Positions 1 to 5,717 of a DNA stretch of 5,723 nt are shown here, in pieces. The notes under the pieces were generated by a model that was not told the DNA's origin, ran no database searches, and saw only the letters and a list, made by a program, of their open reading frames with translations. Position 1 is the stretch's first letter. Every line of letters starts with the position of its first letter. Source of the DNA: Gammaproteobacteria bacterium (GTDB lineage: Bacteria; Pseudomonadota; Gammaproteobacteria; SZUA-152); NCBI GenBank assembly GCA_003229995.1, contig QIGJ01000125.1:1-5723 (forward strand), given 5' to 3'. Position numbers and translations under genes: made by a program.

Positions 1-33
1 ATTCAACAGACAGCCCAACGAAAATCTACATCC

Positions 34-453
34 CTAACGAAAATTTATCTGCAAGCGCTGCATCGCCACCAGCTCATCATCGGTATACAGATCGGCACGG
101 ACTTCATTTGACACCCCTTTCACCGGTAACAGCAGCAACTCAACCAAATCACGCTGTTCCTGATTGCTGCTGTCAGCAACCGCCTGTCCCATCGCAATTA
201 ACGTTGCCGCATAGCTATACCCGGCTTGCGCAAAAACCTTACTTAAGAACTCCTTGCGCCCCTTGGGTGGCATGGCCTGTGGCTGCACAAGGTATTTCTC
301 GCCAACCTTGCGGTAAGCCGCCGCCAATTCCTCTAACACAGCATGATCCCCTGCGGGCGCTACCGATTGTTTTTTCTCGTCACAAGCCGTTAAACACAGG
401 ATAGCCAGTAACACTACCCACAAATACACGGTTCTTTTAATTAAATTTTGCAT
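34..453 (-). CDS. Small predicted lipoprotein, function unknown
   Basis: The 139-residue product starts with a textbook lipoprotein signal: basic N-terminus (MQNLIKR), hydrophobic core (VYLWVVLLAILC) and lipobox LTAC, with the lipidated cysteine at residue 24. Residues +2 and +3 after the cysteine are Asp-Glu, which in Enterobacteria is the classic Lol-avoidance signal, so anchoring in the outer leaflet of the inner membrane is inferred. The mature part is about 115 residues, mostly helix-forming, with no enzymatic motif I recognise. The frame stays open upstream to 594, giving up to 47 more residues. I chose the ATG at 453 because it places the signal peptide at the N-terminus; no good Shine-Dalgarno precedes it or the upstream candidates. 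The gene is divergent from zapE. The gene call is fairly secure; the function is unknown. Confidence 0.75.
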   Translation of the reverse strand: MQNLIKRTVYLWVVLLAILCLTACDEKKQSVAPAGDHAVLEELAAAYRKVGEKYLVQPQAMPPKGRKEFLSKVFAQAGYSYAATLIAMGQAVADSSNQEQRDLVELLLLPVKGVSNEVRADLYTDDELVAMQRLQINFR

Positions 454-577
454 AGTGCAGCATGATACCGAACACTGTGCCAATAAAGCCAGCGAGAACA
501 CGAGCTCTCCCCCCAAACAAGCGTTCCAATGCATGAGGAATGATATTGAGTGGTGCCGACAAATGGCGTGTGATGAA

Positions 578-636
578 CACAGAGGACACCGCATTTTTAA
601 TGTTTTTCTCTACGCTACGTCCTCTGCGCCTCTGTG
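578..636. repeat. Imperfect inverted repeat between the divergent lipoprotein gene and zapE
   Basis: The left arm CACAGAGGAC (578-587) is complementary to two overlapping right-hand copies: GTCCTCTG (619-626) and CCTCTGTG (629-636). The spacer is about 31 nt and T-rich. The 'cctctgcgcctctgtg' wording resembles dispersed intergenic repeats I recall from many bacterial genomes (from memory, not checked). It could be a REP- or MITE-like remnant or a transcribed hairpin. The rest of the 454-703 gap shows no gene. Confidence 0.45.
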
Positions 637-692
637 AGAGCTACATTAAATACCCGGTGATTCTTAAAAAATAGCGTGTTTTTAGCGCTTAA

Positions 693-721
693 TTCACGTT
701 AAAATGATCAATAAATATAAA
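693..721 (+). promoter_or_regulatory. Candidate sigma-70 promoter for zapE
   Basis: A -35-like TTCACG (693-698) is followed by a 17-nt spacer and a -10-like TATAAA (716-721). Matches to consensus are 4/6 and 5/6. Transcription would begin near 728, only a few bases before the ATG at 731, so the message would be nearly leaderless. In AT-rich DNA such matches also arise by chance, hence low confidence. Confidence 0.3.
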
Positions 722-730
722 TTTACACAC

Positions 731-1834
731 ATGGATCTCAACGCACACTACCAGCATGCCTTGCATAATACGCATTTTGAGGCTGACCCGGCCCAACTCG
801 CGGCGCTGAAACATTTTCAGGCGCTATCCACACGCCTGCAACAGCCCGTGCAAAAAAACTGGGCAACACGGTTACGCAAAAAATTCGGTAAGCATGAGGT
901 AACATCTCGCGGATTATATTTATGGGGTGGTGTCGGCCGAGGTAAAACCTGGCTCATGGATATGTTTTTCAATGCGCTGCCCTTTGATCAAAAATTACGC
1001 TTGCACTTTCGCCATTTCATGCAGGAAACTCATAATGAGCTGACACAATTAGCAGGGCAACGCGATCCTCTGCTCATCGTCGCCAGACACTTTGCACAAC
1101 GAGCGCGCGTGTTGTGTCTCGACGAGTTTTATGTGGAGGACATCACCGATGCAATGATTCTTTATCGCCTGCTTGACGCACTCAGCGCCCAGGGTATCGC
1201 ACTGGTATTCACCTCCAATCTTACACCGTCTGAGTTGTACAAAAACGGCCTGCAACGCGAGCATTTTTTGCCCGCGATCACACTCATTGAAACCAGCACC
1301 GAGGTCGTTGAGCTGAATGGCGACTCTGATCACCGCCTGCGTAAACTCAAACAGGCCCACACTTGGTTTTCACCACTCAACACCGCCAGTGAACGCGCTA
1401 TCGAACATTGTTATAACGAGCTTGCCTCTGGCACAGCACTGATTGATACTCCATTGCACATCAATCATCGCCAGATTCCCTGCCTCCGTCGCGCTGACGA
1501 CGTTGCCTGGTTTGATTTTTATCAGCTTTGTCATGGCCCCCGCGCCAGTGCTGACTATATTGAGTTAGCCCGACAGTTTCATACCATACTGGTTTCCAGC
1601 GTGCCCGACATGGGTGAAAATGAAGAAGAGTGGGCACATCGCTTTATCAACATGGTGGACGAATTCTATGATCGACGTGTCAAACTATTCATCACCGCTG
1701 ATAACGAGCCCACACACCTGTATCACGGCCGTCGACATACCTTTGATTTTCAACGCACGGTCAGTCGATTACTGGAAATGCGCAGTAATGATTATCTGGC
1801 GCAGGCACATCGGCCATACACCCATAGCGATTGA
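731..1834 (+). CDS. zapE: Cell division ATPase ZapE (AFG1-like)
   Basis: This is an AFG1-family P-loop ATPase of 367 residues, against about 375 in E. coli. In E. coli ZapE is a cytoplasmic protein that joins the Z-ring during late constriction and modulates FtsZ assembly using ATP. Visible motifs, numbered from the ATG at 731: Walker A GGVGRGKT (66-73), the family HFRHFM stretch just after it, Walker B VLCLDEF (127-133), sensor-1 TSN (161-163), and YKNGLQREHFLP with a probable arginine finger at R176. The C-terminal FDFQRTVSRLLEM block is also typical. An in-frame ATG at 704 would add nine residues. Neither start has a clear Shine-Dalgarno. I prefer 731 because MDLNAHYQ lines up with the family N-terminus and the best promoter match lies between the two. 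The gene is intact and appears monocistronic, ending in a hairpin. Confidence 0.93.
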   Translation: MDLNAHYQHALHNTHFEADPAQLAALKHFQALSTRLQQPVQKNWATRLRKKFGKHEVTSRGLYLWGGVGRGKTWLMDMFFNALPFDQKLRLHFRHFMQETHNELTQLAGQRDPLLIVARHFAQRARVLCLDEFYVEDITDAMILYRLLDALSAQGIALVFTSNLTPSELYKNGLQREHFLPAITLIETSTEVVELNGDSDHRLRKLKQAHTWFSPLNTASERAIEHCYNELASGTALIDTPLHINHRQIPCLRRADDVAWFDFYQLCHGPRASADYIELARQFHTILVSSVPDMGENEEEWAHRFINMVDEFYDRRVKLFITADNEPTHLYHGRRHTFDFQRTVSRLLEMRSNDYLAQAHRPYTHSD

Positions 1835-1858
1835 GATTCAGGCCTAAATCTCAATCGC
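1827..1858 (+). terminator. Perfect 12-bp hairpin at the end of zapE
   Basis: GCGATTGAGATT (1827-1838) pairs exactly with AATCTCAATCGC (1847-1858) around an 8-nt loop (CAGGCCTA). The left arm contains the zapE TGA stop (1832-1834). No T-run follows directly, so this is not a textbook intrinsic terminator. It could instead stabilise the 3' end of the mRNA or act with Rho. The loop sequence TCAGGCCTA recurs at 1898-1906. Confidence 0.5.
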
Positions 1859-2098
1859 CACGAGTATAGCTGGACAAATTGTTCTTTTGTTCCCTTCTCA
1901 GGCCTATATCGCCTCCAACTACTTATTATCAACAAATAATATTTCTATACCTATTTATTGTATAAGCATATTATAAATTACACGCCATTATTAAAGTTTT
2001 CATATTTTTACCCGATGCCGCTTCTGAAGAAAATGGTCGATATTGCGTTTAATATGAGTGATCGGTGTATGCCGGGGCAGAGCTACAAAAAAAGTGTC

Positions 2099-2128
2099 TC
2101 ACATGTCTTGTTTTATAAATCACATGTC
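2099..2128. promoter_or_regulatory. Paired TCACATGTC repeats, candidate operator
   Basis: The nonamer TCACATGTC occurs at 2099-2107 and again at 2120-2128. The offset is 21 bp, two helical turns, so both copies face the same side of the DNA. Each contains the palindrome ACATGT. They lie 40-70 bp before the GTG start, a suitable place for a regulator site, but no binding protein can be named. Confidence 0.3.
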
Positions 2129-2150
2129 AACTACGTAATACACAACAAAC

Positions 2151-2157
2151 AGGAGGT
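2151..2157 (+). promoter_or_regulatory. Strong Shine-Dalgarno that sets the GTG start at 2168
   Basis: AGGAGGT is a near-perfect anti-16S match, ten bases before the in-frame GTG at 2168. It is the only good ribosome binding site in this reading frame, which favours GTG 2168 over the upstream ATGs at 1958, 2015 or 2033. Confidence 0.75.
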
Positions 2158-2167
2158 AGCAAAGCCC

Positions 2168-3325
2168 GTGAATACAGAAGCGCACTCGCCGATCAAAGTT
2201 ATTCTGGCCAGCATGGATGAACGGTCTACTTCCAGGATGAGCACCATTTTTAGAATTATCTTCAAGGGGCGTTGCCAATTTGCACAGAATGAGGATGCAC
2301 ATTTAGGGATTGTTGATTTGGATGGCGAGTCTAATGCCTGGGAAAAATACCAACAACAACATCCAGGTTTGCCCGCCATTGTCATGTCAGAAACTCCCAC
2401 AAAAATTGAGGGAGCTATTTATGTCGCCAAACCTGCCAAACTGGATTTGTTATGGGAATCTATTTTCGACTTAGTAACAGGGTTACCACCCGCCACAGAA
2501 ACCACCTGCAATATTGATGACATAAACCCCTCAGTCTCTGATGATAATTTAAACGCATTAACAACACAGGATATTACGACAATGGGAATTAACTCAGCCG
2601 CCCACGCACTGGATACACAGTTCCAGGCGACGAATATTAACTTGAAATTAATACAACAAACCGGTATACAGAGTGAGCTCGAACTTTATTACAATCCGGA
2701 TAGTTATCTCTTGGGACGCATTCTCTCCAGCCTTAAAGAAAGTGTTGGAAAGCAATGTATTCTCCATGTCCAGTGTTGGAGGAATCGCCGACTTATCCTG
2801 CTTCCCGATCAGGATCGTGCTTATAGTGATTTAACGGACAGTCAACTAAAAAACCTGGGCGTGGCGACATTGAGTGAGGAATTTACGATAGACATCAAAC
2901 GTGTTAGTAACGCTGGCAAAAACACATTATCCGAAAGTGAAACCGATGGTCTGAGACCCATGTCCATCAACCACCTGATATGGGATCTGACCCTGCGCAC
3001 AGCGCGTGGCCGTGTACCCGAAGGTACCGATTTATCCGCATCGCTTTATTTACAATCCTGGCCAAATTTTCCCCGTCTTCCACATACACCCTATGGCATG
3101 CGCATTGCCTCTTTGTGGGCAGGAAACCCACGCACACTGGATAACATTGCCCACAATCTGGATATTGACCCGGCGCATGTGTATTCATTTTATAGTGCGG
3201 CAATGGCAATCGGGTTAACCGGTCCCGCAACACGCCAGGTCGATTCTCTGATTGCACCCAAGGGCGTCAACAAGCCGCCAACACGCGGAGTACTGTCCGC
3301 CATTTTGCGCCGCCTCAACAAATAA
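2168..3325 (+). CDS. Receiver-like (pseudo-REC) signalling protein with uncharacterised C-terminal domain
   Basis: The 385-residue product is read from the GTG preceded by AGGAGGT. Residues 9-106 look like a divergent response-regulator receiver fold: strand VILASMD (11-17), GIVDLD (47-52) with D50 near the usual phospho-site, AIVMSE (70-75) with Ser73 at the conserved Ser/Thr, and YVAKPAKL (85-92) with the conserved Lys88-Pro89. The acidic pair normally after strand 1 is reduced, so phosphorylation is uncertain. Residues about 110-260 show no known motif. Residues about 265-355 (MSINHLIWDL, YLQSWPNFPRL with W298, MRIASLWAG, VYSFYSAAMAIGL) form a compact helical domain, possibly winged-helix-like, that I cannot name. 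There is no signal peptide or membrane span. It leads the four-gene cluster, 37 bp before the GTPase, so a role as input or output partner of the GTPase is inferred. Confidence 0.75.
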   Translation: MNTEAHSPIKVILASMDERSTSRMSTIFRIIFKGRCQFAQNEDAHLGIVDLDGESNAWEKYQQQHPGLPAIVMSETPTKIEGAIYVAKPAKLDLLWESIFDLVTGLPPATETTCNIDDINPSVSDDNLNALTTQDITTMGINSAAHALDTQFQATNINLKLIQQTGIQSELELYYNPDSYLLGRILSSLKESVGKQCILHVQCWRNRRLILLPDQDRAYSDLTDSQLKNLGVATLSEEFTIDIKRVSNAGKNTLSESETDGLRPMSINHLIWDLTLRTARGRVPEGTDLSASLYLQSWPNFPRLPHTPYGMRIASLWAGNPRTLDNIAHNLDIDPAHVYSFYSAAMAIGLTGPATRQVDSLIAPKGVNKPPTRGVLSAILRRLNK

Positions 3326-3362
3326 CCGTCATTAAATAATCACCGGAAAAGCAGGAATTAAT

Positions 3363-3911
3363 ATGATTGGTCAACACAAAATTATTTTTACCGGGCCAGT
3401 AGGTGCAGGTAAAACAACGGCTATTACTGCTATTAGTGATATTGCCCCGTTTTCCACCGAACAGGTCGCAACGGATGAAACAAAAAATAAAAAAGAGTTA
3501 ACAACAGTGGCAATGGATTACGGCAGCATGCGCCTGGACAACGGAGAAATACTGCACCTTTATGGCACACCGGGACAGGAACGTTTCAATTTTATGTGGG
3601 ACTTGCTCACCGACGGCAGTCTTGGTGTCATTATTATGCTGGATGATGCCAACCCGGCTCCACTGGAGGATTTACAGGCCTTTGTTGATTCCTTCAAGGG
3701 GTTTATACAGAAAAATGCCGTTGCCATTGGCATTACAAGAATGGAATTGCGCAAAGGACTAAAACTTAAGGATTACCAGGCAACCCTGACAAAACTGGAT
3801 CTGAACGTGCCGGTGTTTGAGGTGGATGCCCGCCAACACGATGATGTCATGATGCTCGTTCAAGCATTGCTTTATTCTCTGGACCCAGGCTTAAGCGGAG
3901 AGGCTGCATGA
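3363..3911 (+). CDS. Ras-like small GTPase of the MglA/conservon-GTPase type
   Basis: The 182-residue product is a single-domain P-loop GTPase, expected to act as a cytoplasmic GTP/GDP switch. G1 is GPVGAGKTT (11-19). The G2 region is KELTTVAMDYGSM (44-56), a pattern shared with bacterial GTPases of MglA-like and actinobacterial conservon type. G3 is LYGTPGQERF (66-75), where the usual DxxG aspartate is replaced by Gly68. This GTPGQ form is characteristic of the family. G4 is TRMEL (125-129) instead of NKxD, with Glu128 in place of the guanine-reading Asp. G5 is probably VDAR (154-157). There is no lipidation or membrane signal. The ATG has AGGAA five bases upstream. The stop overlaps the next start (ATGA), so translational coupling with the phosphatase fusion is likely. 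The Roadblock-type gene two positions downstream is the expected GAP or scaffold partner. The family assignment is secure; the cellular process is unknown. Confidence 0.9.
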   Translation: MIGQHKIIFTGPVGAGKTTAITAISDIAPFSTEQVATDETKNKKELTTVAMDYGSMRLDNGEILHLYGTPGQERFNFMWDLLTDGSLGVIIMLDDANPAPLEDLQAFVDSFKGFIQKNAVAIGITRMELRKGLKLKDYQATLTKLDLNVPVFEVDARQHDDVMMLVQALLYSLDPGLSGEAA

Positions 3912-5269
3912 GTGGGGCCCTTCTGCGCTTGCAAGAATATGGCGTTGCCTTTGGCGACAAAATCATTCTTAACGGTATCAACCTGGATATCCCCGAGCGG
4001 GGAATAACGGTGTTACTCGGCCCTGCCGGTACCGGAAAATCCACCCTGTTGCGAACGCTTTCTGGCCTTAACGATGCCAACCCTTCTTTGCGCACTTGGG
4101 GCAAAGTCGAATATACCGGTGTGCCATTGGGACAATCTGAGTTACCTGCACTTGTTGCACAGAAAACCAAACTCATCATGGCCAGCATCCGTGAAAATAT
4201 TGTTAATGATATGCCTGAACGCCATACATTGGATATCTTCCAGCAACGGGATGTGGCACAACGTCTGTTGAACAAGGCAGGTTTGACTGAGTTAGTTGAC
4301 CGGCTGAATGATAATGCCGTGGATTTCCCACTGGCAGTACAACGCCACCTGGCTATTGCCCGTACTATCGCGGCTAACCCCAGATTAGTTTTTGTCGACG
4401 AACCCACTACCGGATTAGATGAAGCAGAAACGCATCGCCTGTTGGATTATCTGCTTATGGAGGCTGAGCGCCGCGCAGTTGTGGTCGTTGTACATAACCA
4501 GAAACAAGCAATTAAGTTAGGTGGACAAACCACATTATTGGCCGGTGGCTGGATTCATGAAACACAACCCACCAACGTTTTTTTTACGGCACCGCAATCA
4601 CAGGCTGCCAGAGATTTTGTTCGCAGTGGTTCCTGTTGTGTGTCAGCCCCAGACACACCCGATGAACATCTGAATGATCCCGCAACAGAAACCGTAGATA
4701 CACCAGATGCACCGCTTAAAACGGTCCGCCCCAAAATACCCGAGGAGGCCCGAAAATACAAAAGTGATGCCTTTGGGCCACGCAACTTTCTTTGGCTGAG
4801 AAAAGGTGATCTGGCCGGTACGCCCCGTCCCGGATTATTAATCGAGCTGGATTATGATCTCTCCGCGCTACAACGGGTGGGAATCAGCGTACTGGTTTCC
4901 CTGACAACCGAACCGGTTGATCCCGTCGTACTCGATGAATACGACATCAAAGGGATTGCATTTCCGATTCAGGACATGGGTGTACCTACCATTGAAACTG
5001 CCTTGGCGCTTTGCGAGCAGATAGGTGAGTTGATTGAACAAGGTGAGGCCATTGCCATGCATTGCAAGGCAGGCATGGGACGTACCGGTACTATGCTGGC
5101 TGCACAATTGATCTGGGAAGGTGAAACCGCCCTGGATGCCCTAGAAACGGCACGCAGCATTGAGCCACGCTGGGTACAATCAGAAATTCAGGTGGAATTT
5201 TTAACGGAATTTGCGTTGGCGGTAGCAAATTTTAGCATAAACAACGAACGACATATTGCGTCGTCATAA
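3908..5269 (+). CDS. PstB-like ABC ATPase fused to a DUSP23-like dual-specificity protein phosphatase
   Basis: The product has 453 residues and two enzymatic domains. Residues 1-240 are an ABC ATPase: Walker A GPAGTGKST (38-46), Q-loop Gln85, Walker B LVFVDEP (160-166), D-loop GLDEA (169-173) and switch His196 in VVHNQKQA. The last of these and FFTAP...RDFV resemble the phosphate-importer ATPase PstB. The signature motif is degraded: PLAVQ (141-145) replaces LSGGQ. Residues about 241-285 are a Pro/Thr/Asp-rich linker. Residues about 286-440 are an atypical dual-specificity phosphatase: NFLWLRKGDLAG (293-304), VLVSLTTEP (328-336), general acid Asp356 in FPIQDMG, P-loop HCKAGMGRTG (385-394) with nucleophile Cys386 and Arg392, and Gln428 in the position of the Q-loop. 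The order matches human DUSP23. Catalytic residues are intact, so phosphatase activity is likely. No permease gene adjoins it, arguing against transport. The start overlaps the GTPase stop by ATGA, with GGAG seven bases upstream. Confidence 0.9.
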   Translation: MSGALLRLQEYGVAFGDKIILNGINLDIPERGITVLLGPAGTGKSTLLRTLSGLNDANPSLRTWGKVEYTGVPLGQSELPALVAQKTKLIMASIRENIVNDMPERHTLDIFQQRDVAQRLLNKAGLTELVDRLNDNAVDFPLAVQRHLAIARTIAANPRLVFVDEPTTGLDEAETHRLLDYLLMEAERRAVVVVVHNQKQAIKLGGQTTLLAGGWIHETQPTNVFFTAPQSQAARDFVRSGSCCVSAPDTPDEHLNDPATETVDTPDAPLKTVRPKIPEEARKYKSDAFGPRNFLWLRKGDLAGTPRPGLLIELDYDLSALQRVGISVLVSLTTEPVDPVVLDEYDIKGIAFPIQDMGVPTIETALALCEQIGELIEQGEAIAMHCKAGMGRTGTMLAAQLIWEGETALDALETARSIEPRWVQSEIQVEFLTEFALAVANFSINNERHIASS

Positions 5270-5306
5270 ACCGCAGATAATCTATTACTGTTAATTTACT
5301 ACTATT

Positions 5307-5312
5307 AAGGAG
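5307..5312 (+). promoter_or_regulatory. Shine-Dalgarno AAGGAG before ATG 5320
   Basis: AAGGAG ends seven bases before the ATG at 5320, ideal spacing. It marks 5320 as the ancestral start of the Roadblock gene even though that ATG is now out of frame with the main coding sequence. Confidence 0.7.
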
Positions 5313-5319
5313 AAATAAA

Positions 5320-5396
5320 ATGTCAAAGCCCTACAAGAAGCCATCGCATCCGTTCCGGAATGTGTCGCCGCAGGTTATGTCGATCTCAGCACAGGT
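5320..5396 (+). pseudogene. Frameshifted 5' end of the Roadblock/LC7-like gene
   Basis: The ATG at 5320, behind a good Shine-Dalgarno, opens a frame that ends at TAA 5491-5493 after 57 unconvincing residues. The neighbouring frame, from AAA at 5325, reads KALQEAIASVPECV followed by AAGYVDLSTG and runs straight into the downstream protein. It has no start codon and is closed by TAA at 5316-5318. Restoring one base near 5326-5330 would give MSKALQEA and a 132-residue protein. A mutation, a sequencing or assembly error, or a -1 slip at the A-AAG of codon 3 would each explain it. Confidence 0.7.
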
Positions 5397-5717
5397 ATGC
5401 TACTTGGTTACAAGACTGTGGATTCACACCCGGCTGAAGTGTTGGAGGTTCTTGCTGCTGCAACCGCAGACCTTTTTCAAGGAACCAATGTAACTCTGAT
5501 TGAAAGTATGTTTAAAAAGGCCCGTGGAGTGGAAGATGATAACCACCATTATTTTCAGGAAATCATTATTAACAGTGATAATTTGTTACACGTATTTTTA
5601 CGCTCTAAAAGCAATGAAGAACATGTGGCGACGTTTGTCTGTCGCAGGTCTGCCAACCTTGGCATGGTGCTGACAAAATCGCGTTCATCTATGCCTGCCA
5701 TCGAAGCAGCTCTTTAG
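5397..5717 (+). CDS. Roadblock/LC7-like domain protein, 5' end apparently frameshifted
   Basis: The intact frame gives 106 residues from the first usable ATG. With the out-of-frame 5' stretch joined, the protein would be about 132 residues, close to the usual Roadblock/LC7 size. The joined N-terminus, helix (ALQEAIASV) followed by strand, turn and strand (AAGYVDLSTGMLLGYK), is the typical opening of this fold. The rest (ADLFQG, YFQEIIINSDNLLHVFLRS, HVATFVCRRSANLGMVL) fits its long helix and later strands. In known systems such proteins dimerise and regulate small GTPases, as MglB does for MglA or CvnB in actinobacterial conservons. Its place at the end of an operon carrying such a GTPase supports the same role. 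The ATG at 5397 has no Shine-Dalgarno and would cut off the first helix and strand, so a product started there is unlikely to fold normally. Assignment rests on pattern and context. Confidence 0.7.
   Translation: MLLGYKTVDSHPAEVLEVLAAATADLFQGTNVTLIESMFKKARGVEDDNHHYFQEIIINSDNLLHVFLRSKSNEEHVATFVCRRSANLGMVLTKSRSSMPAIEAAL

Larger units (their letters stand above)
1859..2167. other. AT-rich intergenic leader of the GTPase-phosphatase operon
   Basis: About 310 bp separate the zapE hairpin from the GTG at 2168. The stretch is AT-rich around 1921-1980, with several -10-like hexamers (for example TATTAT at 1969-1974) but no convincing -35 partner. It is expected to hold the operon promoter. The reading frame of the next gene stays open back to an ATG at 1958, but that extension has no Shine-Dalgarno and a composition unlike the gene body. 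I read it as leader, not coding. Confidence 0.45.

Noticed and set aside
17..44. Short direct repeat AACGAAAAT (17-25 and 36-44) after the lipoprotein gene
   Set aside because: Nine AT-rich bases at the window edge; easily chance, and no hairpin or T-run makes it a terminator.
108..404. Plus-strand open frame opposite the lipoprotein gene
   Set aside because: The Pro/Gln/Cys-rich translation is typical of an antisense shadow; the minus strand has a clear lipoprotein signal.
1958..2167. 70-codon N-terminal extension of the receiver-like protein from ATG 1958
   Set aside because: No Shine-Dalgarno, AT-rich composition, and a strong AGGAGGT placed for the GTG at 2168.
3847..4407. Long open frame on the minus strand opposite the GTPase end and ABC domain
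   Set aside because: It lies fully over well-supported plus-strand genes, its translation is Ser/Arg/Cys-rich with no recognisable motif, and no operon partner exists on that strand.
3908..5269. Component of an ABC transporter
   Set aside because: No permease or binding-protein gene in the window, degraded signature motif, and fusion to a phosphatase point to signalling.
2168..5717. Actinobacterial-type conservon (CvnABCD)
   Set aside because: GTPase and Roadblock parts resemble it, but there is no histidine kinase or DUF742 protein, and the ABC-phosphatase is not part of conservons.
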